Shown here: positions 8,197 through 16,814 of the stretch, one piece after another
How the letters are laid out: each line of letters opens with the position of its first letter
Numbering within the stretch: the stretch's first letter is position 1
DNA from: Polyangiaceae bacterium
GTDB taxonomy: Bacteria > Myxococcota_A > Polyangia > Polyangiales > Polyangiaceae
Length of the DNA stretch: 64,000 bases
Assembly (NCBI GenBank): GCA_020633205.1
Contig: JACKEB010000012.1
Location: 558,001-622,000, forward strand
Direction of reading: 5' to 3'
Notes under the pieces: model-generated
The model's input: the letters and a program-made list of their open reading frames with translations, nothing else
Database searches by the model: none
Told to the model about the DNA's origin: nothing
Position numbers and translations under genes: made by a program

Positions 8197-9063
8197 ATGC
8201 CTAGCGAAGAGCAACTCAAAGTAGTTCCCGAGGGAAAATACGCGGACGTCGGCGACGGCCTCAAGATGCACTACCACGAGGCTGGGCCAGACAACGGGCG
8301 CGTGCTCTTGTGGATCCACGGCAGCGGCCCCGGCGCGAGCGGCTACTCGAACTTCAAGCGCAACTACCCGTACTTTGCCGAGCGCGGCTACCGCTGCCTG
8401 GTCGCCGACACGCTGGGCTACGGCTATTCGAGCATGCCCGAGGACGGCGACTACTCGTCAGCCTATCTCGCGGGGAAATACAAGAAGCTGCTTGAAGCGG
8501 CGGGCGCCGAGAAGGCGTGCGTGATCGGCAACTCCCAGGGCGGGAACCTGTCGATTCAGCTGGCCCTCGACTTTCCAGAGACGGTGGAGCGCCTGGTGCT
8601 GATGGCGCCGGGAGGCCTCGAGCAGCGCGAGGTCTACATGCAGATGGTAGGGATCCAAGCGATGATGAAGTCCTTCTTCGCGAAGGAAGGCATCACCCGC
8701 GAGGGCATGCGCAACACCTTCAAGCTCCAGTTGTTCGACGAGAAGCTGATCACCGACGAGATCATCGAAGAGCGCTTTCAGATCGCACAGACGCAGCCCA
8801 AGACGGTGATCGCGAAGATGAAGGTCGCCTACCTTGCCGAGCGCCTCAAGGAGCTCAGCTGCCCGGTGTTCGGCCTGTGGGGCGTGGAAGACAAGTTCTG
8901 CCCAGTGAGCGGCGCAATGACCGTCGCGCGTGAAGTGCAGGGAGCGAAGGTGATGCTCGTCAACGGCTGCGGCCACTGGGTGATGGTGGAGCACGCGGCG
9001 CTGTTCAACTCGCTATGCTTGCAGTTCTTGGAAGCGGCGCCGGGCTTCGAGGCTGGAGCCTGA
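8197..9063 (+). CDS. hsaD: 4,9-DSHA hydrolase (meta-cleavage product hydrolase)
   Basis: A 288-aa alpha/beta hydrolase that would split the C-C bond of the HsaC product into a hydroxydienoate (HHD) and the C/D-ring propionate HIP. The oxyanion region HGSGPGASG is at 41-49. The nucleophile is Ser113 in GNSQGG, with Asp232 in WGVEDKFCP and His260 in CGHWVMVEH; these positions agree with the catalytic triad of mycobacterial HsaD. The ATG at 8197 is preceded by GAGAGGGAG; a longer in-frame reading would run back into the end of hsaC. It is 59 bp after hsaC and 3 bp before hsaE. Confidence 0.94.
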   Translation: MPSEEQLKVVPEGKYADVGDGLKMHYHEAGPDNGRVLLWIHGSGPGASGYSNFKRNYPYFAERGYRCLVADTLGYGYSSMPEDGDYSSAYLAGKYKKLLEAAGAEKACVIGNSQGGNLSIQLALDFPETVERLVLMAPGGLEQREVYMQMVGIQAMMKSFFAKEGITREGMRNTFKLQLFDEKLITDEIIEERFQIAQTQPKTVIAKMKVAYLAERLKELSCPVFGLWGVEDKFCPVSGAMTVAREVQGAKVMLVNGCGHWVMVEHAALFNSLCLQFLEAAPGFEAGA

Positions 9064-9066
9064 GCG

Positions 9067-9849
9067 ATGGATCAACAGAAGCGCGAACACTATGGCGACG
9101 AGCTGTTCACGGCTCTTCGGCAGCGCACGACGGTCGCGCCGCTCACGTCTCGCGAGTCGGACATCACCATCGATGACGCCTACCATATTTCCCGGCGGCT
9201 ATTCGAGCGGCGCCTGGCGGATGGGGAGCAGCTGATCGGCAAGAAGATCGGCGTCACCTCCAAGGCGGTGCAGAACATGCTCAACGTGCACCAGCCCGAC
9301 TTCGGCTACCTGACGAACGTGATGCGCTTCGACAACGGCGCCGAGATGCCCGTCAGCCAGCAGCTGATCCAGCCCCGCGCCGAAGGCGAAATCGCCTTCA
9401 TCCTCAAGCAAGACCTGGTTGGCCCTGGGATCACGCCTGAGCAAGTGGTTTCAGCCACCGAGAGCATTCACCCGTGTTTCGAGGTCGTGGATAGCCGCAT
9501 CGAGGGCTGGAAGATAAAAATTCAGGACACCATCAGCGACAACGCTTCGAGCGGCCTGTTCTTGATGGGGGAGGGCAAGTCGCCCAAGGGCTTCGACTTC
9601 TTCAGCTGCGGCATGGTGGTGGAGAAGAACGGCGCCGTGATCAGCACCGGCGCTGGCGCAGCGGCCCTCGACTCCCCGCTGATTTGCGTCGCCTGGCTCG
9701 CGAACACCCTAGGTGCCTATGGCATCGCGCTGAAGGCGGGTGAGGTGGTCCTCTCGGGATCTCTGGTGCCCCTCGAGCCGGTCGTTGCGGGAGACGTGAT
9801 GAAGGTCACCGTCGGCGGGCTCGGAACCGCAGAGGTGCGCTTTACCTGA
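9067..9849 (+). CDS. hsaE: 2-hydroxypenta-2,4-dienoate-type hydratase
   Basis: A 260-aa protein of the fumarylacetoacetate-hydrolase-like hydratase family (MhpD/HsaE). It hydrates the HHD fragment released by HsaD to a 4-hydroxy-2-oxo acid. Recognisable segments are GKKIGVTSKAVQNMLNV, QPRAEGEIAFIL (conserved metal-binding Glu), CFEVVDSRIEGWKIKIQDTISDNASSGLF and GAGAAALDSPLICVAWLANTLG. The ATG directly follows the hsaD stop. Length is normal for the family. Position between hsaD and hsaG is the expected pathway order. Confidence 0.93.
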   Translation: MDQQKREHYGDELFTALRQRTTVAPLTSRESDITIDDAYHISRRLFERRLADGEQLIGKKIGVTSKAVQNMLNVHQPDFGYLTNVMRFDNGAEMPVSQQLIQPRAEGEIAFILKQDLVGPGITPEQVVSATESIHPCFEVVDSRIEGWKIKIQDTISDNASSGLFLMGEGKSPKGFDFFSCGMVVEKNGAVISTGAGAAALDSPLICVAWLANTLGAYGIALKAGEVVLSGSLVPLEPVVAGDVMKVTVGGLGTAEVRFT

Positions 9850-9887
9850 CTTGTGTGTATCCATGGCATTGCCGTGAGGAAAAGTTC

Positions 9888-10799
9888 ATGATCAAGGCAG
9901 CAATCATCGGCTCGGGCAACATCGGCACGGATTTGCTCTACAAGGCCAAGCGCAGCGAGTGGATCGACCCCGTGTGGGTCGTGGGTATCGACCCCGACAG
10001 CGACGGCCTGAAGAAGGCACGGGAATTGGGCTGCAAGACGACCCATGAAGGCGTCGATGGCCTGCTCCCGCACCTCCAGGCGGACGGTATCCAGATCGCC
10101 TTCGACGCGACCAGCGCGTACGCCCATCGAGACAACGCAAAGAAGATGGCCGCCCACGGCGTGCTGATGATTGACCTCACCCCCGCGGCGATCGGGCCCT
10201 ACTGCGTGCCTCCAGTGAATTTGCGCGCTCACGCGGGCTCCGGCGAGATGAACGTCAACATGGTCACTTGCGGTGGTCAGGCGACGATCCCGATGGTCTA
10301 CGCCGTGAGCCGGGTGCAGCCAGTGGACTACGCGGAAATCGTCGCCACGGTGGCTTCGAAGAGCGCCGGCCCCGGCACCCGCAAGAACATTGACGAGTTC
10401 ACGCGCACCACCGCGGGCGGCGTGGAGAAGGTCGGCGGCGCGAAGAAGGGCAAAGCCATCATCATCTTGAACCCGGCCGACCCGCCGCTCATCATGCGTG
10501 ACACCATCCACTGCCTCACGGAAACGGAGCCCGATAGGGAGGCCATCGAGCGCTCGGTGAAGGAGATGGTCGCCGAGGTGCAGCGCTACGTGCCCGGCTA
10601 CACCTTGAAGAACGGCCCAGTGTTCGACGGCAAGCGCGTCAGTGTCTTCATGGAGGTGGAAGGCCTCGGCGACTACCTGCCGAAGTACGCCGGCAACTTG
10701 GACATCATGACGGCGGCGGGGCTACGCACCGCGGAGATGTTCGCCGAAGAGATTTCCAGCGGAAAGTTCACGCTGAAGCCCACGGAGCTCGCGCTGTGA
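9888..10799 (+). CDS. hsaG: Acylating aldehyde dehydrogenase (propanal/acetaldehyde, HsaG type)
   Basis: A 303-aa CoA-acylating aldehyde dehydrogenase that converts the aldehyde made by HsaF to its acyl-CoA with NAD. The nucleotide-binding motif GSGNIGTD is at 8-15, and the catalytic cysteine is Cys128 in NMVTCGGQATIPMVY. The ATG at 9888 follows GTGAGGAAAA. It would form the channelled aldolase-dehydrogenase complex with the next gene. Its TGA overlaps a GTG that is in frame with hsaF, a sign of close coupling. Confidence 0.95.
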   Translation: MIKAAIIGSGNIGTDLLYKAKRSEWIDPVWVVGIDPDSDGLKKARELGCKTTHEGVDGLLPHLQADGIQIAFDATSAYAHRDNAKKMAAHGVLMIDLTPAAIGPYCVPPVNLRAHAGSGEMNVNMVTCGGQATIPMVYAVSRVQPVDYAEIVATVASKSAGPGTRKNIDEFTRTTAGGVEKVGGAKKGKAIIILNPADPPLIMRDTIHCLTETEPDREAIERSVKEMVAEVQRYVPGYTLKNGPVFDGKRVSVFMEVEGLGDYLPKYAGNLDIMTAAGLRTAEMFAEEISSGKFTLKPTELAL

Positions 10800-10813
10800 G
10801 CGCAGGAGGCAAC

Positions 10814-11866
10814 ATGACCGACCTCAAAGGCAAACGCATCTTGCTCCACGACATGTGTCTGCGCGACGGCATGCACGCGAAGCAGCACCAGATCAGCGTC
10901 GAGCAGATGACGCAGATCGCCTGCGCCCTCGACGCAGCCGGCGTGCCGCTGATCGAGATCACTCACGGCGATGGCCTCGGCGGTGCGAGCGTGAACTACG
11001 GCTTCCCGGCGCACACAGACTCGGAATACCTGAGCGCGGTGATCCCGAAGCTCAAGCAGGCGAAGGTCTCGGCGCTCTTGCTGCCGGGGATCGGCACCGT
11101 AGATGAGCTGCGGATGGCGAAGGATTTGGGGGTGAGCACCATCCGCGTGGCGACTCATTGCACCGAAGCCGACGTCAGCGAGCAGCACATCGGGCTCTCC
11201 GCGAAGCTCGGTCTAGACACCGTGGGCTTCCTGATGATGGCCCATATGATCTCCCCCGAGCAGATCCTGGAGCAAGCCAAGCTGATGGAAAGCTACGGGG
11301 CGAACTGCATCTACTGCACGGACTCCGCGGGCTACATGCTACCGCCCGACGTTACCGCGCGGATCGGTCTCTTGCGCAGCGAGCTGAAGCCCGAGACGGA
11401 GATCGGCTTTCACGGCCACCACAACCTGGCGATGGGCTGTGCCAACTCCATTGCTGCCATTGAGGCAGGCGCTGTGCGCATCGATGGCTCCGCGGCCGGC
11501 CTCGGCGCTGGCGCTGGCAACACACCCCTCGAGGTGTTCGCGGCGATCTTGGATCGCATGGGAGTGGAGACCGGGATCGACCTCTACAAGCTGATGGACG
11601 TCGCGGAAGATATGGTGGTGCCAATGATGGACCAGATCATCCGCATCGACCGGGACGCACTGATTCTTGGCTACGCCGGCGTGTACTCGTCGTTCCTGCT
11701 CTTCGCGAAGCGCTACGGTGAGCGCTACGGCCTCTCCTCACGAGACATCCTGGTGGAGCTTGGCAAGCGCAAGACGATCGGCGGTCAAGAGGACATGATT
11801 GAAGACGTGGCCCTGGAAATGGCGCGCGCAAAAGAGGCGTCGAAGGGCACGGGCGCGGCCGAATGA
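10814..11866 (+). CDS. hsaF: 4-hydroxy-2-oxoacid aldolase (HsaF type)
   Basis: A 350-aa DRE-TIM-type class II aldolase that cleaves the HsaE product to pyruvate and an aldehyde handed to HsaG. Motifs are HDMCLRDGMHAKQHQ (about 12-26, catalytic Arg/Asp/His), ITHGDGLGGASVNYGF, ATHCTEADV and the metal-binding GFHGHHNLAMG. I chose ATG 10814 because AGGAGG lies 5 bases upstream; the GTG at 10796 would add six residues. Its end overlaps the following acyl-CoA dehydrogenase start by 4 bp. Confidence 0.94.
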   Translation: MTDLKGKRILLHDMCLRDGMHAKQHQISVEQMTQIACALDAAGVPLIEITHGDGLGGASVNYGFPAHTDSEYLSAVIPKLKQAKVSALLLPGIGTVDELRMAKDLGVSTIRVATHCTEADVSEQHIGLSAKLGLDTVGFLMMAHMISPEQILEQAKLMESYGANCIYCTDSAGYMLPPDVTARIGLLRSELKPETEIGFHGHHNLAMGCANSIAAIEAGAVRIDGSAAGLGAGAGNTPLEVFAAILDRMGVETGIDLYKLMDVAEDMVVPMMDQIIRIDRDALILGYAGVYSSFLLFAKRYGERYGLSSRDILVELGKRKTIGGQEDMIEDVALEMARAKEASKGTGAAE

Positions 11867-13065
11867 GCGACGCGAGCGAGCTCGAACAATTCCGTGAGGA
11901 GACGCGCGCTTGGCTGCAGGAGAACTGTCCCAAGTCGATGCGCAGCAAGATCCTCGACCCCACTGAAGAGGTTTGGGGCGGTCGCAACGCGAAGTTCAAG
12001 CTGCCGGACTCGAAGCTCTGGCTCGAGCGCATGGCGGCGAAAGGCTGGACGGCACCCACTTGGCCGAAGCAGTACGGCGGTGGCGGCTTGAGCGCCGCCG
12101 AAGCCCGGGTGCTGGAAGAGGAGCTGAAGCGCATTGAAGCCCGCTCCGCGCTCAAGAGCTTTGGCCTCTGGATGCTGGGCCCGGTGCTGCTCGAGTACGG
12201 CAACGAAGAGCAACGCCAGCGCTTTCTACCTGGCATCATCCGCGGGGAGACGCGCTGGTGTCAGGGCTACAGCGAGCCGGGGGCTGGCAGCGACCTGGCC
12301 TCGCTCGCGACGCGCGCGGAGCTGCAAGGTGATCACTACCTGATCAACGGCCAGAAGATCTGGACGAGTCACGCCGACAAGGCGGACTGGATGTTTTGCC
12401 TGGTACGCACGAACCCCGACGGCAAGAAGCACGACGGCATCAGCTTCATCCTGATCGACATGCAGAGTCCGGGCGTCTCCGTACGGCCGATTCAGCTGAT
12501 CAGCGGCGCGTCGCCGTTCTGCGAGACGTTCTTCGAAGACGTGCGCGTGCCGAAGGCGAACCTGGTCGGGGAGCTGAATCACGGCTGGAGCGTCGCCAAG
12601 CGACTGCTTCAGCATGAGCGCGCGTTGATCAGCAAGCTGCGCGACGATGCGCCGGAAGAAGACGAGACGCTACCCGAGATGGCCATCCGGCTCGTCAACG
12701 GCGGTGAGCCCGGGCCACTGCAAGATCACGCGCTCAGGGAGCGTCTCGCCCAGGTCGAGATGGACTTCCTGTGTAACAAGCTCACCCTGCGCCGCTCATC
12801 GGAGTCCATTGCCGCGGGGATCGGTCCTGGGCCAGAGACCAGCATGTTCAAGCTGTACGGTACCGAGCTGAACAAGCGCCGCAAGGAGCTCAAAGTGCTC
12901 TTCATGGGCTACCAGGGCCTCGGTTGGGAAGGCGCAGGCTACACGGCCCGGGAGCTCCAAATGACTCGCGATTGGCTGCGTTCGCGCGCCAACTCCATCG
13001 AGGGCGGCAGCTCGGAGATCCAGCTCAACATCATCGCCAAGCGCGTCCTGGGGCTGCCGTCATGA
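11863..13065 (+). CDS. Acyl-CoA dehydrogenase, catalytic-type (larger) subunit
   Basis: A 400-aa FAD acyl-CoA dehydrogenase. Typical segments are WCQGYSEPGAGSDLASL (FAD/substrate loop), INGQKIWTSHADKADW, GELNHGWSVAKRLLQHER and the C-terminal SIEGGSSEIQLNIIAKRVLGLP. It is the first of a tandem pair whose second member is shorter and more divergent, as in the alpha2beta2 steroid acyl-CoA dehydrogenases of actinobacteria. It overlaps hsaF by ATGA and the next gene by 4 bp, so all belong to one operon. Which steroid CoA ester it oxidises is not evident; I could not match it clearly to a named FadE. Confidence 0.88.
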   Translation: MSDASELEQFREETRAWLQENCPKSMRSKILDPTEEVWGGRNAKFKLPDSKLWLERMAAKGWTAPTWPKQYGGGGLSAAEARVLEEELKRIEARSALKSFGLWMLGPVLLEYGNEEQRQRFLPGIIRGETRWCQGYSEPGAGSDLASLATRAELQGDHYLINGQKIWTSHADKADWMFCLVRTNPDGKKHDGISFILIDMQSPGVSVRPIQLISGASPFCETFFEDVRVPKANLVGELNHGWSVAKRLLQHERALISKLRDDAPEEDETLPEMAIRLVNGGEPGPLQDHALRERLAQVEMDFLCNKLTLRRSSESIAAGIGPGPETSMFKLYGTELNKRRKELKVLFMGYQGLGWEGAGYTARELQMTRDWLRSRANSIEGGSSEIQLNIIAKRVLGLPS

Positions 13066-14204
13066 GCTTCGTATTGAGCGAGGAGCAGCTGTCGATCCAA
13101 AAGACAGCACGGGACTTCGCGCGGGAGCGCTTGAACGTCGCGGCCTTCCGGCGCCTGCGAGATGCGCGGGACGCCCAGGGCTTCGAGCGCGGCGTATGGA
13201 GCGAGCTCGGCGAGCTGGGGCTCGGCGCGGTGCATTTGCCCGAGGCTTGGGGTGGCGCGGGCCTTGGCTACGCAGAGCTTGGGCTCGTGCTTCAGGAGCT
13301 TGGACGAAACCTCGCGGCAACGCCGCTCTTCGGCTCGACGGTGCTCGCGGCCGCGGTGTTGCGTGAAGCCAGCGCGAGCCAGCCCGGGCTGGCGGCCTTG
13401 GGCGAGCGCCTGGCGGCGGGGGAGCAGCTGGTCGCATTGGCTCATGAGGAGCGGCCGCGCTTCGCCCCGTACGCCGTGAACACGCGCCTCGAGCGCACGC
13501 CGAGCGGTCTCAAGCTGAGCGGTGAGAAGGCGCTGGTGGTCGAAGGCCACGTCGCGGACCAGCTGTTGGTGGTGGCGCGCAGCTCTGGAGCGATGGGTGA
13601 TCGCGACGGCCTCAGTCTCGTGTTGGTGGACGCTACTTCTGCTGGCGTGACTCGCACACGGCTCGAAACGGTGGACTCTCGCGGCTACGCGCGCATCGCG
13701 TTCAGCGACGTGGCGCTCAGCGAAGACGCGCTGCTTGGCAAGCTGGGGGAGGGCGCCGCGTTGCTCGACCCGGCGCTCGATCGCGCGACCATCGCGCTCT
13801 GCGCGGAGATGTTGGGCGGCGCCCTCGAAGTCTTTGAGCGCACCGTGCAGTACCTGAAGGAGCGCCAACAATTCGGCGTGGCGATCGGTTCCTTTCAGGC
13901 GCTGCAACATCGCGCCGCGCAGCTTTTCTGTGAGCTAGAGCTGAGCAAGAGCATCGTGATGGAGGCGCTGAGCGCCGTCGACGAAGGGCGCGCCGATGTG
14001 CCGCTGTTGGCCTCCGTCGCCAAGGCACGCCTGTCGGATACGTTTTTGCTCGCTGCTTCCGAAGGGATCCAGATGCACGGCGGCGTGGGCGTGACCGATG
14101 AGTACGACATCGGCTTGTTTTACAAGCGCGCCCGGGTGTGTGAGCTCTTGTTTGGCGACGCGGCCTATCATCGCGCGCGGTTTGCAACGCTGTCGGGCTT
14201 CTGA
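13062..14204 (+). CDS. Acyl-CoA dehydrogenase, divergent partner subunit
   Basis: A 380-aa acyl-CoA-dehydrogenase-fold protein. Seen are MSFVLSEEQLSIQKTARDFARERL, GAVHLPEAWGGAGLGYAELGLVLQELGRNLAATPLF, YLKERQQFGVAIGSFQALQHRAAQLF and EGIQMHGGVGVTDEYDIGLFYKRARV. The ATG at 13062 overlaps the stop of the preceding dehydrogenase, so I infer a heteromeric pair. It is the last gene of the hsa operon; the next gene is convergent. No terminator hairpin is obvious in the 6-bp gap to the neighbouring stop codon. Confidence 0.87.
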   Translation: MSFVLSEEQLSIQKTARDFARERLNVAAFRRLRDARDAQGFERGVWSELGELGLGAVHLPEAWGGAGLGYAELGLVLQELGRNLAATPLFGSTVLAAAVLREASASQPGLAALGERLAAGEQLVALAHEERPRFAPYAVNTRLERTPSGLKLSGEKALVVEGHVADQLLVVARSSGAMGDRDGLSLVLVDATSAGVTRTRLETVDSRGYARIAFSDVALSEDALLGKLGEGAALLDPALDRATIALCAEMLGGALEVFERTVQYLKERQQFGVAIGSFQALQHRAAQLFCELELSKSIVMEALSAVDEGRADVPLLASVAKARLSDTFLLAASEGIQMHGGVGVTDEYDIGLFYKRARVCELLFGDAAYHRARFATLSGF

Positions 14205-14210
14205 GGTCTG

Positions 14211-14945
14211 TTAGCCTAGCTCGAGCGCTTTTGCCGCAGGGATCAGCACTTCGGTGAGTGCCTGCTCGCGCACCCGGCGGGCCTCGTCAGCATCCAGGAA
14301 GCCATAGCCGTTCACGTCCGGGTCGGAGCAGGCGTACTTCGTCGCCGCGGCGGCGCTCGCGTGCAGCGCAGGCCCGAATGACTCGCGCACTGCTTGCAGT
14401 GTGTCCTCACCCCCAAATTCGCAGGCGTAACGCAGGAACGCCCAGGCGAGCTCAGCGTGGCCCGCCTCGTCCTTGGCGATGATTTCCATGGCGATACGGA
14501 TAGCAGGCGGCTCTGCAAGCTCGGCGCAGCGGTCGGCTTCAATGGCGGAGAGTGTCTCGCCGAGGCAGCCTTCAAGCGCCGTGCTGACTGCGAGGCTCGT
14601 GAGGCTCAAGTCGCCATCCAGCGCGCCTCCGATTGGCAGTGGACCTGGGCCGAGTGGTTCAGCGGCGTATTGGCTCGCGATGGCGAAGCAGAGCTTGGCG
14701 TGGAGCACTTCGTCCAGGGCGGCGTGATGCGCACTCTCGAGCAGGTCCGGCGGCGCCCCCACCGCCAAGAGGCCCAGGCAGAAGCGATCGAACGAGGCGA
14801 CGGACGCATGCTCGTTTCGCGCTCGCTCGAGCCACAGCTCCGCGAGGCGGTGGCGAAGGGTGCTCGAGAGCGCGTTCGGGTTGAGGTTAGTCAGCGCCGC
14901 TCGGAAGCAATCGAGGGCGAGCTCGTGCTTCAAACCCAGGACCAA
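14211..14945 (-). CDS. Ferritin-like domain protein
   Basis: A 244-aa helical protein. It shows spaced acidic/His motifs of a ferritin-like four-helix bundle: ERARNEHASV, HAALDEVLHAKLCF, LEGCLGETLSA and IAKDEAGHAELAWAF. These give the repeated E..H pattern that binds two metal ions. No signal peptide is seen in the chosen start. Its start overlaps the end of the lipoprotein gene at 14930 by 16 bp, so the two are co-expressed. I recall such lipoprotein/ferritin-like pairs in other Polyangia but know no function. A shorter start further in is possible. Confidence 0.7.
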   Translation of the reverse strand: MVLGLKHELALDCFRAALTNLNPNALSSTLRHRLAELWLERARNEHASVASFDRFCLGLLAVGAPPDLLESAHHAALDEVLHAKLCFAIASQYAAEPLGPGPLPIGGALDGDLSLTSLAVSTALEGCLGETLSAIEADRCAELAEPPAIRIAMEIIAKDEAGHAELAWAFLRYACEFGGEDTLQAVRESFGPALHASAAAATKYACSDPDVNGYGFLDADEARRVREQALTEVLIPAAKALELG

Positions 14946-15469
14946 TCGCGACGCGAAACCACCGGCGCGTGGCGGGCCGTGCCGTCGACCAGGAGCGGGC
15001 GACCTTCGCAGGCGATGCCTCCGACAACATAGCAGCAGGCGCCTTCGCCCGCCTCACGGGGCGCGTGCGGCCCTGAGCGTTCACCGCACTCGCAGCTGCC
15101 CGAGCCGGGGGGCAGCCCCGGGAACTCGGTATAGGTGACGTCGGCCGGGTCAGGGCAGGTGCCAGCGCTCGGCGTGCCGCACACCACCTGCTCGCAACAC
15201 TGACCGTAGTAGCCGCCGTCGTATTCGGGGCCGAAGCACGTCAGTTCCGTGGGGTAAGGCTGGAGGTTCCCGGCGTCGAAGCCGCTGTCAGCTCGCGCGT
15301 CCATCCCGGCGTCGACTTGCCCGCCGGAGCCGCTGCTGCCGCCCGAGCTATTGCCTGCCGAGCCCCCGGAACCGCCGCCAGTGTCGGTGTTGCCGCCGCA
15401 GCCCGCGAGCACGGCCAAGCTGCTGCCCCAAGCGGCGGCGCGGAGTAGGCGTGAGAGGTGTCCTTGCAT
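14930..15469 (-). CDS. Cys-rich lipoprotein paired with ferritin-like protein
   Basis: A 179-aa lipoprotein. ATG 15469 gives MQGHLSRLLRAAAWGSSLAVLAGC, a clean lipobox. A Gly/Ser linker (GGGSGGSAGNSSGG) is followed by a Cys-rich part with YGQCCEQVVCG, GTCPDP, GSCECGERSGPH and GACCYVVGGIACEGRPLLVDGTARHAPVVSRRDW. The last block resembles the end of a domain found before ferritin-like proteins in related bacteria. The eight or more cysteines suggest disulfides or a metal site on the periplasmic side. The 3' end overlaps the ferritin-like gene. Confidence 0.72.
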   Translation of the reverse strand: MQGHLSRLLRAAAWGSSLAVLAGCGGNTDTGGGSGGSAGNSSGGSSGSGGQVDAGMDARADSGFDAGNLQPYPTELTCFGPEYDGGYYGQCCEQVVCGTPSAGTCPDPADVTYTEFPGLPPGSGSCECGERSGPHAPREAGEGACCYVVGGIACEGRPLLVDGTARHAPVVSRRDWSWV

Positions 15470-15582
15470 CGTCGTGTCCCTTTGACTTCGGTCTACCAAG
15501 ACTGGTCTATCCAAGGCGGGAGCAAGTTTTGGGCCAGCGGTTTGTGCCAGCGCGAACCGACAAACTCGCTAGAGTTTGGGCC

Positions 15583-16443
15583 ATGGCGACGTGGGGAGCT
15601 TGGGTGAAGGTGTGCCGCGGGGCGCTGGTGCTGACACTCGTGACAGCCTGCGCCAGCCAGGAACCTGCCCAGCAACCAGTGTCACCCGTTGCCCCCGCAG
15701 CGCCGCCGTTGTCTGAGCCGCCCTCGGGCGAGCCCGTAGCCAGCGACGCGGAAGGGACCCCGCCGGAACCACCTGCCGCTGTCGTGGCGACCGACGCGCC
15801 GCAGCCGAATGCCGATGAGGACACCCCCGAGGGGCGCCGTGAGCGCCTGCTACGCATCGATCGCATGACTCGCCCGATGCCTGCCGCGATGAACGAACCA
15901 GCGCGCCCCACCAAGCTCAAGCCGGGCCTCTACCAATGCAGCGTGGGTCAAGGTTACAAGCTGCGAGATTGCCTGGTGGAAAAAGACTCAGAGGGGCGGA
16001 CACTGCTTGAAATCGGGCGCGGCAACCTGATCGCCGCGCGGGGTGTGATCTGGGATGAGGGCCGGGGCCTCCATTTCGAAGGCTACCTCACGGATCAGCG
16101 ACCTTTTGGCTGCTTTAGCTGCCAAGATCGTTGCTACATCGAGCCGAAGCAGTGCGGATGCCAGGTGGCTCCGCTCGAGGTCGCCGAAGCCTGCATCGCG
16201 CAGTCCGTCAGCATCGACTTCAAGGGGGCGGGCAACACATTCCGCGGCGAGATGACGTACCACCAGTTCTGGCCAACGTTCGAGGGGCAGGGGGGAGAGC
16301 GACACCTCGTCGTGGCGAGCCGCGAGGAGAAGCACCCCGTGCGCCTGATTTTCAGCAAGCCGATCTGCGGCTCCGGCAAGCTGGATGGAAGCTGTGCACC
16401 CATCCGCAGCACGCCGAATCGCGGTGGCAGCCTCGGAGAGTGA
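15583..16443 (+). CDS. Hypothetical lipoprotein
   Basis: A 286-aa protein. Start ATG 15583 gives a signal ending in VTACAS. A Pro/Glu/Ala-rich spacer (about 25-85) leads to a C-terminal domain with KPGLYQCSVGQGYKLRDCLVEKDSEGRTLLEIGRGNLIAARGVIWDEGRGLHFEGYLTD, a Cys-rich patch FGCFSCQDRCYIEPKQCGC and IDFKGAGNTFRGEMTY. No family is recognised. It is divergent from the lipoprotein at 14930. Expression control is unknown. Confidence 0.7.
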   Translation: MATWGAWVKVCRGALVLTLVTACASQEPAQQPVSPVAPAAPPLSEPPSGEPVASDAEGTPPEPPAAVVATDAPQPNADEDTPEGRRERLLRIDRMTRPMPAAMNEPARPTKLKPGLYQCSVGQGYKLRDCLVEKDSEGRTLLEIGRGNLIAARGVIWDEGRGLHFEGYLTDQRPFGCFSCQDRCYIEPKQCGCQVAPLEVAEACIAQSVSIDFKGAGNTFRGEMTYHQFWPTFEGQGGERHLVVASREEKHPVRLIFSKPICGSGKLDGSCAPIRSTPNRGGSLGE

Positions 16444-16698
16444 GCACGGAACGTGCGCGGCGCCGTGCCCGCACCTCGCATTCACGACTGAGAGAGCGTG
16501 GTACGCGAGCGCTGGTCGTTCTTCTGGCGCCACCACGGCTGGTGGTGGCACGCGCTGTCAGCTGAGTTGTGGCGTTTGCGGCTTGGCTCGAGCGCTGGGG
16601 TTGGATCGACGCTCCAATCCGCATGGTAATGCGAGCATTGCCGCGCTGCGTCGGCGACTAAGTCCAAGGGTACGTGAAGGGCGCCTTACGTAACGCAC
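16444..16698. other. Intergenic stretch without recognised gene
   Basis: Together with the operator and leader up to 16814 this makes a 371-bp gap between two lipoprotein genes. I see no gene, RNA or clear terminator before the KstR-type box at 16699; short open frames here lack a ribosome site. Confidence 0.5.
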
Positions 16699-16712
16699 TG
16701 AAACATGTTTCA
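16699..16712. promoter_or_regulatory. KstR-type operator 3 (TGAAACATGTTTCA)
   Basis: A perfect 14-bp palindrome, followed by CTTTG as in operator 1 (CTTT). It lies 103 bp upstream of the ATG of the Gly-rich lipoprotein at 16815 and about 255 bp past the preceding gene, so it can only serve the 16815 gene. Confidence 0.82.
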
Positions 16713-16814
16713 CTTTGTGCGGTCAGGCAGCGGTGAACCCAGGTGAGGCGCGCTGGGTTTTCAAAGGCGCTGGCGAGGTGCGCGTCTCGTTTCCACGTGG
16801 GAAAGGTGGACACG

